From Parabacteroides sp. FAFU027 (GTDB lineage Bacteria; Bacteroidota; Bacteroidia; Bacteroidales; UBA7332), in the NCBI RefSeq assembly GCF_022808675.1, contig NZ_JAKZKV010000004.1:1-64000 (forward strand): a DNA stretch of 64,000 nucleotides, written 5' to 3'. Below, piece by piece: positions 33,199-42,417 of this stretch. The number at the start of each line of letters is the position of its first letter. Positions within the stretch are counted from its first letter, which is position 1. The notes under the pieces are model-generated. The model worked only from the letters and a program-made list of their open reading frames with translations, had not been told where the DNA came from and did not search any database. The position numbers and the translations under genes were made by a program.

Positions 33199-34464
33199 TT
33201 ATCGTTTGCTGGTTACGTCAGCTTCGTATTTCTGGATGTCAGCGATGTAAGCTTCACCTACGATAGCATTGTTTTTCAGGCAGAAATAGTTGTAAACGTC
33301 AGCCCAAGGCAATGCTTTAGCTTCTTCCAAAAGAGCAAGACGCTCGAAGTTTTGACCTTTAGCTTCGAATGCACGCAATTGAGCGATTGGCTCAAGCAAT
33401 GCCATAAGGAATGCTTTCTGAGCAGCACGTGTACCTACTACGTAAGCACCGATACGGTTGATAGAAGCATCGAAGTAGTCCAAACCTACGTGTACGCGGT
33501 CGAATGCATCAGCACGAACGATTTCCTGAGCCAAAGCCTGAAGTTCGTCAGTCAACAATACCACGTGGTCACTATCCCAACGTACACCACGGCTCACGTG
33601 CAACATGATTTCCGGAGCGAACAACAACAATGAAGAGATTTTGTCAGAGATAACTTCGGTTGGGTGGAAGTGACCTGAGTCCAAAGTAACCATTTTGTTG
33701 TTAGCAACACCGTAACCCATGTAGAATTCGTGTGAACCAACTACGTAGCTTTCGCTACCGATACCGAACAATTTACATTCGATACAGTCACGCATGTAAT
33801 CGTCGTTGGTTTTCATTTCGAAGATTTTGTCCAAAGACTCTTTCAGGTTTTTGCGGTACAATGCGCGGTCAACAGTCAAATCTTTAGAACCGTCCGGAAT
33901 CCAGATGTTGTGGATACAAGCAGAGTTCAACTGACGGCCCATTTCTTCAGCGATTTTACGACAAGCGTTTACGTGGTCAATCCAGAACTGACGGATAGCC
34001 GGGTCACGGTGTGACAAAGTAAAGCCGTCTGCTGATTTTTCGTGAGAGAAACAAGTTGCGTTGAAATCGAGTTTGTAACCTTTTTCTTTCGCCCAGTCAA
34101 TCCAGCTTTGGAAGTGTTTAGGTTCGATTTTATCACGGTCAACAAATCCTGTTTCGCTGAAGTCAGCATACAAAGCGTGAACGTTTACGCGGTGCTCACC
34201 AGGAATCAAAGCCATAGCTTTGTCAATATCCGCACGGATTTCAGCCAAGTTACGAGCTTTTCCAGGATAGTTACCAGTTGCCTGAATACCACCGGTCAAT
34301 GAACCGTCAGCTTTTTCTGTACCGGTTACGTCATCTGTCTGCCAGCAGTGCAGAGAGATAGAAAGGTCTTGTAATTTTGCAACAGCTGCATCGGAGTCGA
34401 TTCCAAGTTCAGCGTAGCGAGCTTTTGCTACTTCATACGCTTGTTTGATTTGTGCTTCTTTCAT
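33199..34464 (-). CDS. rhaA: L-rhamnose isomerase
   Basis: A 421-residue TIM-barrel isomerase that converts L-rhamnose to L-rhamnulose with Mn/Zn. Seen directly: SLHCWQTDDVTG near residue 37, NATCFSHEKS, CIHNIWIPDGSKD, KLFGIGSESYVVGSHEFYMG with the metal-binding Glu, and VTLDSGHFHPTEV with metal ligands. Near-optimal codon use suggests high expression. It is second in the operon, 54 bases after rhaB. Confidence 0.97.
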   Translation of the reverse strand: MKEAQIKQAYEVAKARYAELGIDSDAAVAKLQDLSISLHCWQTDDVTGTEKADGSLTGGIQATGNYPGKARNLAEIRADIDKAMALIPGEHRVNVHALYADFSETGFVDRDKIEPKHFQSWIDWAKEKGYKLDFNATCFSHEKSADGFTLSHRDPAIRQFWIDHVNACRKIAEEMGRQLNSACIHNIWIPDGSKDLTVDRALYRKNLKESLDKIFEMKTNDDYMRDCIECKLFGIGSESYVVGSHEFYMGYGVANNKMVTLDSGHFHPTEVISDKISSLLLFAPEIMLHVSRGVRWDSDHVVLLTDELQALAQEIVRADAFDRVHVGLDYFDASINRIGAYVVGTRAAQKAFLMALLEPIAQLRAFEAKGQNFERLALLEEAKALPWADVYNYFCLKNNAIVGEAYIADIQKYEADVTSKR

Positions 34465-34518
34465 GTTGTTTTTTAAGTTGTGCCCTTCTTAAGGGCTTTG
34501 GTTTATTTATTTGATTAT

Positions 34519-35991
34519 TTATTTTGTTATGCTTAAGAATTTCTCGTAAGCAGTTACCCACTCGGTATTATTCTCCGGAGTATATTCATCAATTGAGATG
34601 GACTGACGAATCATAGCACGCATAGACTGAAGCGAATCTACAATACCTTCCGCTTTTGCCTGAATCATGATGTTACCGATAGCGGTAGCTTCTGATGGAC
34701 CTGCGATTACCGGCAGCCCGATTGCGTTAGCTGTCCATTGGTTGAGCAATGGGTTTTTAGAACCACCACCGATTACATGCAGTTTTTCTATTTCAAATGG
34801 AGCGAGATCTTTCAATTTGCCTAAAACGAAGTTGTATTTCATCGCCAAGCTTTCGAAGATACAACGCACGAATTCAGCGTGAGTTGAAGGTGCTTTTTGT
34901 CCGCGGCTGGTACAGAATTCGGTAATCGCTTTGACCATGCTTGCAGGATTTGCAAAAGATGGATGGTCAGGGTCAATGAAGAACTGGAACGGAGTAACGG
35001 TTCCTGACATTTCCACTAACTTCTCGTAAGCGTAAGTGATACCCTCTTTTTTCCACTCTTTCAGACATTGCTCCAGCAACCACATACCGGTGATATTTTT
35101 CAGGAAGCGTGTAGTTCCTTCGATACCCCCTTCGTTGGTGAAGTTCATGTCGTAAGACTCTTTATTGATAATCGGGTCTTTCACCTCAATACCCATCAAT
35201 GACCAGGTACCTGAGCTTAAGTATGCGAATTTTTCGTTTTCAGCAGGGATAGCAGCGATAGCAGATGCGGTATCGTGACCGGCAACAGCTACCACAGGTA
35301 CTTTACCCAATTCCGTTTCTTCCGCCAAATCGTCTGTCAATTGACCGATTACGTGACCCGGCATTACGATTTCGCCCAACAGAGACGGTTTAACACCGGC
35401 AGCTCTCATCAGGTTGGCTTCGAATTGTTTGGTACGTGGGTTGAGGATCTGAGAAGTAGAAGCGATAGTGTATTCTACCACTTTATTTCCGGTAAGCAAA
35501 TAAGACAATGCGTCCGGAATGAACAGGATTTCAGTAGCAGCTTCCAGTGGTGACGCTTCTGCCTGTGCCAATGCGAATAGCTGGTACAAGCTGTTGAAGT
35601 TCATCACCTGGATACCGGTGAGGTCGTAAACCTTTTCACGGGGAATGATATTGAAGAACTCTTCCGGTTTTCCGAAAGTGTGCGGGTCGCGGTAAGCGTA
35701 TGGAGCACCCATCAATGAACCGTCTTTTCCAATCAGGGCAAAGTCAACGCCCCAGGTGTCGATACCGATTGAAGAGATTTTTACACCCTCTTTTTTAGCG
35801 GCGAAAAGACCACCTTTGATGTTTTCGTACAGTGAGTAAATGTTCCAGTAAAAGTGATTGTGGATTTGCAGAATCTGATTCGGGAAACGAGTCAGTTCTT
35901 TCATTTCGATTTTACCGTCGGCAACGGTTCCGAGAATAGTCCGTCCACTGGTAGCACCCAAGTCAACGGCCAGGAAGTGTTTTTTATTCAT
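34519..35991 (-). CDS. rhaB: rhamnulokinase
   Basis: A 490-residue FGGY-family kinase that phosphorylates L-rhamnulose at C1. Seen directly: AVDLGATSGRTILG at the ATP phosphate-1 motif, SIGIDTWGVDFALI, AGHDTASAIAAIP (catalytic Asp region), YLSSGTWSLMGIE, and VIGGGSKNPLLNQWTANAIG, the adenosine motif. It is the first gene of the rhaB-rhaA-rhaT-rhaD operon and faces away from the 1426-residue gene. Confidence 0.97.
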   Translation of the reverse strand: MNKKHFLAVDLGATSGRTILGTVADGKIEMKELTRFPNQILQIHNHFYWNIYSLYENIKGGLFAAKKEGVKISSIGIDTWGVDFALIGKDGSLMGAPYAYRDPHTFGKPEEFFNIIPREKVYDLTGIQVMNFNSLYQLFALAQAEASPLEAATEILFIPDALSYLLTGNKVVEYTIASTSQILNPRTKQFEANLMRAAGVKPSLLGEIVMPGHVIGQLTDDLAEETELGKVPVVAVAGHDTASAIAAIPAENEKFAYLSSGTWSLMGIEVKDPIINKESYDMNFTNEGGIEGTTRFLKNITGMWLLEQCLKEWKKEGITYAYEKLVEMSGTVTPFQFFIDPDHPSFANPASMVKAITEFCTSRGQKAPSTHAEFVRCIFESLAMKYNFVLGKLKDLAPFEIEKLHVIGGGSKNPLLNQWTANAIGLPVIAGPSEATAIGNIMIQAKAEGIVDSLQSMRAMIRQSISIDEYTPENNTEWVTAYEKFLSITK

Positions 35992-36122
35992 TAGATATTA
36001 TGTTGTAACGATTTTACAGGTCGTTTGAAAATTCAGTATTCAATCGGACACAACCGGGCAGGATTCTTACGCAGAATGATTCTCCTGAAAAGTGTGTTCC
36101 TCATGTTCCAATTTTGGATTTA

Positions 36123-36181
36123 CGAAAGTAGAGTCTTTCAATCCCAATCTAATTACTGAAATTGACTGAAGTAATTTCAGT
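36123..36181 (-). promoter_or_regulatory. candidate rhamnose-operon promoter and operator
   Basis: ACTGAAATT (36155-36163) and AATTTCAGT (36173-36181) form perfect 9-bp inverted arms, and ACTGAA is also repeated directly ten bases apart (36155, 36165). About 25 bases nearer to rhaB is TACTTTCG (36130-36123, minus strand), one mismatch from TAnnTTTG, with no TTTG box. A weak box plus an upstream site fits activator-dependent control, as expected for an AraC-type RhaR. Confidence 0.45.
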
Positions 36182-36429
36182 TTTGATATACACTATCGGG
36201 TTTATCTTTTTTTATGTCAAAACAGACCTGATTGTCAAATATATCCACGTTTGAGACAGTCAAAATAATAGCACCCGGGGGTATAAACATATACCTGTTA
36301 AGGTTTGTTTAATTACCGAAGGCAAATATATTAGAGTTCTCCTTATTAATCTAATAATCCGGGGAAAATCTCTTTGATATTTGCCTCCGGGATATTTCGT
36401 TGTCCGTTTAATATTCGAAGTTAACCGCC
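36182..36429. other. divergent intergenic region between rhaB and the 1426-residue gene
   Basis: The stretch holds two TGTCAA direct repeats 18 bases apart (36215, 36233), a related AGTCAAAA at 36259, and an alternative minus-strand -7 box TATATTTG (36330-36323). For the forward gene only a one-mismatch box (GATATTTG) is visible. No gene is present. Confidence 0.4.
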
Positions 36430-39400
36430 ATGTACGACCAGATCCTCTACTCGGGAATCAGGGATGCCCTGTTTGTGCCGATGACTATACGGGATGTTAT
36501 TTTCAATGACTTACCGCATCGGGATGATAAGTGTAATGTCATTTACAGTCACATCGGGGAAGAGTTTGTGGCCATTTCGCTGAATGAACTCCGGGAAATA
36601 GTACTCCGGATTTCCCAAAAACTACACTCGTTAGGCTTAAAGCACGGCGACACCGTGATGCTGGTCTCCTTTTGCACTTCAAATGAGCTGGCGAATGCGT
36701 TGCTGTTTGCAGCGGCGGTATGTTCGGGGATTCGTGTGTTTGTCCCCATGTTTCCCGAGCCGGATGAATTTGAGCATTGGTTGAAAAATACCGGATTCCG
36801 GGGCGTGATCATGCCGTTTCGTGAAACGATGTTGCAAAAAGGACATGAAAGGGAGAAGGAGGTGATTTCCGTCCTGAAGGAAAAGTGTGAAGTGCACAAT
36901 GTCCTTTTTCTCGATTCGGAAGAGGATTTTTCGATGTCCGAAATCATCCGTATCGTAAAGCAGACCTCTACTACAATAACTCCCATCGCGTTGTCCGACA
37001 TTTTCCCGGAAACAGAAGCGGTTATCTTTACGACTTCCGGTACATCGGGCAAAAGCAAGCTGCTGGTTTATACTCACGAAAGGTTGGCCAACTGTTGTCA
37101 GGCCTGGCAAATGCAGGGATTGTTTTCTCCGGAACTGTTTGGCAATCCGGGATTCAGTCCGCTCTTTACCCACACCATCGGTATCCGGACGTTCCTGAAT
37201 TCAATCTGGTCGGGCAATCCGTTTTGCATGATCGTGACCGATTGGATTTTACACAAACCGGAGTTGGTGAGATTGTTATTGCTCAAAATGAACATTGGTC
37301 ATTTGATTGCCGGTCCGGCATTTTACAATACCCTACTGGAACTGTTTCGCCAATATCCTGAACTTAAAGCCGGAGTGAACCAGTCTCTGCAAGCGGCCAT
37401 CTCCATCGGTTCTGCATTTGATCCGGCAACGGCTGAGAAATTCAGGACGGCAACTGGAATTTCCCTGATGAATGCATTCGGAACCACCGAGACGCTGATG
37501 GTTACGCTGAACCGGACTCCGGAAATTGACAACGGAGCTTTGGGCGAATTGCTTCCGGGCGTAGAAATCGGCTTGCAAAAAATGGATGAGGATACGCTCT
37601 GTGAAATGGCCATCCACAGCTCCTTTCAATCTGTCCGAACAATGGGCGAAAAAGAGCCGAAGTATTATTTTGAAACAGGTGATTTAGTGCATTACGATGC
37701 TGCATCCGGAGCCATCTGCTTTCATGGGCGGAAGTCTGGGGACTATTTTAAAGATGGTTACGGGGTGAAAATACCGTTATCCCAACTCAAAGAGTACTAT
37801 TCCCCGCTTTACAGACGGGTAAACTGGATAGAGTGGATTCCGTTGGTCAATATGCCCGGATTGGCGGCTTTGATTTTTTTACCCCAATCGTCAATAGCAA
37901 ACCGGGAGGATGAATTTACTTCACTGATTAAAAATGCGAATGATGCGCTGAGGCGGGAGATTGGCCCGTTTGAATACGCACACCGCCATATCGAGCGTTT
38001 TGGGCTGGTGTACGAAGAGGCGCCGCTCACGAGAAAAGGTACTATTTCCAAAGACCAGATATATAAACGGTACGGGCAGCTGATTGAGGAGTTGCGCAAT
38101 CCTTTTGTTTACAGCCATCATATTAAAATGGTGGAAACGGGTGAACGGAGCGATTTTTTCAAATATACGAATCCCCATGTCGCTGAGTTGTTGGAAGCGC
38201 TGAAGCTGGATAAAGTCTATGTCAAAGGTGACGGCGATTATCTCTATTATCAGGAGGGTGAAAAGATGCAGCCCGTACTTGATTTGGTGGGTGGCTTTGG
38301 CGCCAGTCTGTTTGGCCATAACAACGCCCAAATCAGGGAGGCCATTGTTCAGTTTCTGGAAACGGGACGACCGGCTCTCAATAACCAGGGTAGCCAGTAC
38401 TACTATCCTTCCATATTGGCACGTGAACTCAACCGGATGTTCAGCAAATCTACCGGACGTTATTTCAAGGTGCAGTTTGGTAACAGTGGCAGCGAGGCGA
38501 CCGAAATTGCCCTGCATCACGCCTACTACGAATGGCGGCAGAAGCTGGAAAAGCTGCGGGATGAACAATACCAACTCTACGGAGCCATTGACGGCTTGCA
38601 TGTGGCGGAGGTTTGGGACGAGAATATGAAACGAATTGAGGAGGCCGCGACCTGTCTGCTGGTGATCAACGACTGTTTCCACGGTTACACCTCCGGAGCC
38701 AGAAGCTTTCTGAACGAGAAGAAACAGCGGAATTTGTTTGCCGGTCTGCTGCGGCCACATCCGCTGCATCTGTCCGATAGTAACGGGGAGTGGAAAAGTC
38801 AGGCAGAGCAATTTCTGGAAAATAACGTCATAACCCTCTCATTTTTCAAGACGCATAACGGCATAGAGCAACAGGAAACGGTAAAAATAAGCACCATCAT
38901 TGCGTCCATTATCGAACCGGTCCGTGGAGAAGGCGGCATATCCGAGATAAATCCTGAATTGGCGGATTGGCTTGCCGAACAGGAATTCCCCCTGATATCC
39001 GATGAAATCCAGTGCGGGATGGGAAGAACAGGTAGCTTCCCTTCGTACCCGAATGCTTCCTATTATCTGTTAGGAAAAAGTCTGGGCGGTGGATTTGAAA
39101 AAATTTCGGCTGTGCTGATTGATGACCTGCGTTTCAAAACCGGGTTTACCGCTTATTATAACTCCACCAATGCCAACGGGGAACTGGCGGCATATACGGC
39201 GTTGAAAGCATTGAGTCTGATTGAAAAGGATAAACTGGCGGAGGTTGCCCGCGAAAAAGGAGAATACCTGCAAGCGAAGCTGCTGGAGATCGCATACCAA
39301 TTTCCGGACGTTATCGAATCGGTACGGGGCAAAGGATTGATGATTGGGATTCATTTTAATGCTCAAATGGGCAAACGGAATAACTTTCTGCGCATCTTGA

Positions 39401-40710
39401 CAGAGGGCGAACTGTCGGGCTATCTCTTCGCCGGATGGCTGCTCAACAAGCATCATATCCGGGTGCTTCCTTCTTTGTCAAAACCCAATTCCATCCGGAT
39501 TGAACCCTCTTTCTATATCTCCGAACCGGATATCGCATTGCTGTGCAGCGCTTTGACGGAACTCTGCCGCCTCTGCCGCGAACAACAGATATACAAACTT
39601 TGTCGTTTTCTGATGAACGGAGACACTTATTCCGATGTTGCAAATCCGGTTTTTGAGGCAATTTTCCCGAATGAACTGGAAGAACCGGCTGAAGGAGCCG
39701 TCCGTGTAGGGTTTATTGCCAACCTAACCGTTGCGCACCGGGAACTTCAGCTCATTGACTCCGATTTGCAAAGAGCCTCCGATACCGGATTGAGGATTCT
39801 CTTTAGCCGCCTCCAGGTACTGCTCGAAGGAAAAGCGGTCCGGCTGATTAGTAAAAACCTGATGAAGGGGCGCGTGCATTTTACATTCGACATCCTGCCT
39901 TTCGATACATCCCAGATGGAGATTGCGAGCCGCTGGGGCAAGAAGCGTTTTCTTATAGAAAAGATTCAGGAGAATATAGATAAGCAGGCAAAGGAAGGAG
40001 CGGTCAGTGTAAGCCTTGGCGCTCACACCTCCATCATCAGCGGGAACGGCCTCAATATCGCAGAGCGGGCAGGTTGCAAAGTTTTGACCGGCAACACATT
40101 GACAGTGGCTTGCAGCCTCTTTTACCTGAACCGGCATCTGGCACAAACGGCTGATGTGAAGACGATTGCCATTGTGGGTGCAACGGGAAACATCGGGGGC
40201 GGATTGATTCAATGCCTGGATGATGCCGCCTATTCTGCCTACGAAATCGTCCTGTTTGGCAGTAATGAGAAAAGGCTCCAGCGTTCGAAAGCCTTGCTGT
40301 CAACACCAAACCTTCGGGTGCGCTGCTCGACGGATATGTTTGACCTGAAGAATGCCGATGCCATTATCTGTTGTGCCAATACCAACGACCCTATTGTTTT
40401 TCCGCACCATATCCGAAACGATAAACCGGTTTTTATCATTGACATTTCGGTGCCTCACGCGGTGTCGGATACTGTCGGGGAGATGCAAAATGTCCGTATC
40501 TGTAAGGAGGCATCGTCTGTACGACTGCCCGACGACCCCGAATTTATCATGAGTACGCACAGCGCTGCCGGAAAGGTGTTTTGCTGCACGGGCGAAAGTA
40601 TCCTCTGCGGATTGTATAACCTGCAAATTCCCCTCAAAGGCCACATCTGCAAGGATTCGGTGCTGCAACTGATGCAGTTGGCGGAGAAAGAGGGGTTTTT
40701 CAGGAAATAG
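36430..40710 (+). CDS. three-domain fusion: AMP-dependent acyl ligase - class III aminotransferase - acyl-ACP reductase-like domain
   Basis: A 1426-residue soluble multidomain protein. Domain 1 (about 1-560) is an ANL adenylate-forming ligase: FTTSGTSGKSK (200-210), NAFGTTET (348-355), and YFETGDLVHYD. Domain 2 (about 590-1065) is a class III PLP aminotransferase: FGNSGSEATEIALHHA, SDEIQCGMGRTG and the PLP lysine K883 in GKSLGGG. Domain 3 (about 1085-1426) resembles cyanobacterial long-chain acyl-ACP reductase: LGAHTSII, LTGNTLTVAC, IVGATGNIGGG (1248-1258, NAD(P)H site) and VFCCTGES, where C1386 aligns with that enzyme's catalytic Cys. No carrier-protein domain is seen. The parts predict acid activation, reduction to an aldehyde and transamination to an amine. 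A DUF3419 gene follows. Domain calls are firm; the product is inferred. Confidence 0.85.
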   Translation: MYDQILYSGIRDALFVPMTIRDVIFNDLPHRDDKCNVIYSHIGEEFVAISLNELREIVLRISQKLHSLGLKHGDTVMLVSFCTSNELANALLFAAAVCSGIRVFVPMFPEPDEFEHWLKNTGFRGVIMPFRETMLQKGHEREKEVISVLKEKCEVHNVLFLDSEEDFSMSEIIRIVKQTSTTITPIALSDIFPETEAVIFTTSGTSGKSKLLVYTHERLANCCQAWQMQGLFSPELFGNPGFSPLFTHTIGIRTFLNSIWSGNPFCMIVTDWILHKPELVRLLLLKMNIGHLIAGPAFYNTLLELFRQYPELKAGVNQSLQAAISIGSAFDPATAEKFRTATGISLMNAFGTTETLMVTLNRTPEIDNGALGELLPGVEIGLQKMDEDTLCEMAIHSSFQSVRTMGEKEPKYYFETGDLVHYDAASGAICFHGRKSGDYFKDGYGVKIPLSQLKEYYSPLYRRVNWIEWIPLVNMPGLAALIFLPQSSIANREDEFTSLIKNANDALRREIGPFEYAHRHIERFGLVYEEAPLTRKGTISKDQIYKRYGQLIEELRNPFVYSHHIKMVETGERSDFFKYTNPHVAELLEALKLDKVYVKGDGDYLYYQEGEKMQPVLDLVGGFGASLFGHNNAQIREAIVQFLETGRPALNNQGSQYYYPSILARELNRMFSKSTGRYFKVQFGNSGSEATEIALHHAYYEWRQKLEKLRDEQYQLYGAIDGLHVAEVWDENMKRIEEAATCLLVINDCFHGYTSGARSFLNEKKQRNLFAGLLRPHPLHLSDSNGEWKSQAEQFLENNVITLSFFKTHNGIEQQETVKISTIIASIIEPVRGEGGISEINPELADWLAEQEFPLISDEIQCGMGRTGSFPSYPNASYYLLGKSLGGGFEKISAVLIDDLRFKTGFTAYYNSTNANGELAAYTALKALSLIEKDKLAEVAREKGEYLQAKLLEIAYQFPDVIESVRGKGLMIGIHFNAQMGKRNNFLRILTEGELSGYLFAGWLLNKHHIRVLPSLSKPNSIRIEPSFYISEPDIALLCSALTELCRLCREQQIYKLCRFLMNGDTYSDVANPVFEAIFPNELEEPAEGAVRVGFIANLTVAHRELQLIDSDLQRASDTGLRILFSRLQVLLEGKAVRLISKNLMKGRVHFTFDILPFDTSQMEIASRWGKKRFLIEKIQENIDKQAKEGAVSVSLGAHTSIISGNGLNIAERAGCKVLTGNTLTVACSLFYLNRHLAQTADVKTIAIVGATGNIGGGLIQCLDDAAYSAYEIVLFGSNEKRLQRSKALLSTPNLRVRCSTDMFDLKNADAIICCANTNDPIVFPHHIRNDKPVFIIDISVPHAVSDTVGEMQNVRICKEASSVRLPDDPEFIMSTHSAAGKVFCCTGESILCGLYNLQIPLKGHICKDSVLQLMQLAEKEGFFRK

Positions 40711-40765
40711 GAACGATAAATTCAAAAATGAAAATCTATTTCGAATTTGAATGCGTTAGCTTTAT

Positions 40766-40904
40766 CCGCCCCTAAATCCCCTGAAGGGGACTTTCGCAGC
40801 AGTGAAACCACAAAGTTTAGACTGGTTAAATGAAACTTGAGTCTTATGACTCCGTAAATGTCCGGTAGTCTCTAAAGTCTCATTTTAGGGGGATTTAGGG
40901 GCGG
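40766..40904. repeat. MITE-like element with terminal inverted repeats
   Basis: CCGCCCCTAAATCCCC (40766-40781) and GGGGATTTAGGGGCGG (40889-40904) are perfect 16-bp inverted ends of a 139-bp element without coding capacity. It lies in the 297-base gap between the three-domain gene and the DUF3419 gene. Similar CCCCTAAATCCCC elements are common between genes in Bacteroidota. Confidence 0.75.
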
Positions 40905-41007
40905 TTGAATAAGATTAAAGTGCTATAAATGTGCTTCTCATAAATAATGGGAAGTCATCATATATTCTTTCTTCAAGCCCATTACTCACAGCAACATTCC
41001 TAACCCT

Positions 41008-42090
41008 ATGCCCTTAATATTCGACTTTGGCATTTCGCAGGAAGACCCGCTCACCGAGCTACTCGTTCTGGATATCCGATCCGGTGACCGGATTCTCTCC
41101 ATTGCCAGTGGAGGGGAAGTTCCGTTGACACTGACGAGTCTGGTTGAGAATATCTCAATTACTGCGGTAGATATTTCCGAAACACAGATACTCTTGTGCC
41201 GGATGAAGATTCTGGCAGCGAATCATCTTGATTTTCCGGAAAACGGGAAATTTTTGGGGTATGCTTCAATGCCGAAAAGAGACCGGAGAGAGATTTACCT
41301 CGATAAAATCCGGCCACTGCTGACTGATGAAGAAGTTTCATTTTGGGACAAGCATCTTTTCCTGATTGAGCAGGGAGTGGTGAGTGGCGGGCGTTTCGAG
41401 CAATATTTGCAGAAAGTACGCTTTGCCGTGAATCTGATCGTAGGCAAGCAAAACATCCGCCGATTGGTAGATAGTCAATCGTTGGATGAGCAGGCTGTTG
41501 TTTTTGATCAATACATTGCCACCCGCAAGAGCCTTCAGCTTTTATTCAAAATCGCTTTTCATCCTGCTGTTTACAAGAAGCGGGGATTGCAGGAACAGGC
41601 GTTGATTCATGCCGACGAAACGACCGGAGAGCGTTTCTATGCTAAGTTTCGGGACTTCTGCACATCCAGTGAAGCTTCGGGGAATTACTTTTTGCAATAT
41701 TATATGTGTGGAGCATGTCTGACCGAAAAATCGTATCCGCACTTTCTCCAACCGGAGAACAGGCAACGGTTTATTGATAATCTGAACCGGATGGAGCTCC
41801 GGCAGACCTCCTTCGGACAGGCTTTATCCGAAGCTGACTTTGGCCATTTCAATAAAATACACCTCTCTAACCTGGGAGACTGGTCAGATGAAACTGATTT
41901 TAACCGGATATTGGACCAACTCAAAGCAAAGAGCCAACCCGGCACCCTGATCTGCAATCGTTATTTGCAGAAAAATCATTTTGCATCCGGCCCTAAACCG
42001 GGATGGGTCATTGACAAAAACCTATCGGTATTGGCCCAAAGCAAAGACCGCTTTCCCTTTTATGGGATTGTGGCGTTGAGGTTGGTGTGA
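41008..42090 (+). CDS. DUF3419 / BtaA-like SAM-dependent 3-amino-3-carboxypropyl transferase
   Basis: A 360-residue protein resembling the BtaA/DUF3419 family. BtaA moves the 3-amino-3-carboxypropyl group of SAM onto diacylglycerol in betaine-lipid synthesis. Seen directly: an N-terminal ISQEDPLTELLVLDIRSGDR region corresponding to the family's EDP start, ILSIASGGEVPLTL as the SAM-binding loop, VDISETQILLCRMKI after it, and a C-terminal IHLSNLGDWSDETDFNRIL. Length is about family size. It is co-directional with the three-domain enzyme 297 bases upstream. The acceptor is unknown; BtaB-type N-methyltransferase is not present here, so ordinary betaine lipid is unlikely. Confidence 0.78.
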   Translation: MPLIFDFGISQEDPLTELLVLDIRSGDRILSIASGGEVPLTLTSLVENISITAVDISETQILLCRMKILAANHLDFPENGKFLGYASMPKRDRREIYLDKIRPLLTDEEVSFWDKHLFLIEQGVVSGGRFEQYLQKVRFAVNLIVGKQNIRRLVDSQSLDEQAVVFDQYIATRKSLQLLFKIAFHPAVYKKRGLQEQALIHADETTGERFYAKFRDFCTSSEASGNYFLQYYMCGACLTEKSYPHFLQPENRQRFIDNLNRMELRQTSFGQALSEADFGHFNKIHLSNLGDWSDETDFNRILDQLKAKSQPGTLICNRYLQKNHFASGPKPGWVIDKNLSVLAQSKDRFPFYGIVALRLV

Positions 42091-42385
42091 CGATAGCGTT
42101 CAGCAGCTTCATCCGCTTGCCGCGTTTAAATATCCCCCACAATTATATTCTTTCGTTTTTTGCAATCCGGCAAGCGGCTTATAGCCGCTACCCGGCATGG
42201 GGTGATAAATCTCAGACATGTATGGCCAATTGCTATTTGTATTATGATAGTTATTGGAGCTTCGGTTCTTCTGCTTCGTTGTCATACAGTTGCAAACTGT
42301 ATATATTATATCTCATGTCGAAATGGTTCATCAATAATTACCCTATAAATAACAAATAGTTGACCTGCTCCGAAAGATTCAATTT
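42091..42385. other. intergenic region with two hairpins
   Basis: AGCGGCT/AGCCGCT (42173-42189) and ATACAGTT/AACTGTAT (42284-42302) form perfect short-loop hairpins. They are embedded in sequence of the kind found as dispersed intergenic repeats in this phylum (CCGGCAAGCGGCTTATAGCC). I see no gene. Confidence 0.5.
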
Positions 42386-42393
42386 TATTTTTG
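42386..42393 (+). promoter_or_regulatory. -7 element (TATTTTTG) before the pectinesterase gene
   Basis: TATTTTTG matches TAnnTTTG, with AGTTG 23 bases upstream as a possible -33 box. It ends 24 bases before the ATG at 42418 and argues against an in-frame TTG start at 42391, which overlaps it. Confidence 0.5.
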
Positions 42394-42417
42394 CATCATA
42401 ACAAATCGAAATATATA

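Noticed and set aside
31173-36429. Rhamnose regulator or lactaldehyde reductase within the operon
   Set aside because: All four genes are accounted for (rhaB, rhaA, rhaT, rhaD), and no further coding region fits in the gaps.
37921-38811. 296-codon ORF antisense to the three-domain enzyme
   Set aside because: It overlaps the aminotransferase and ligase regions whose motifs are intact on the plus strand, and it has no recognisable domain.
36430-40710. NRPS or polyketide synthase module
   Set aside because: There is an adenylation domain but no condensation, ketosynthase or carrier domain; I find no GGDSL-type phosphopantetheine site.
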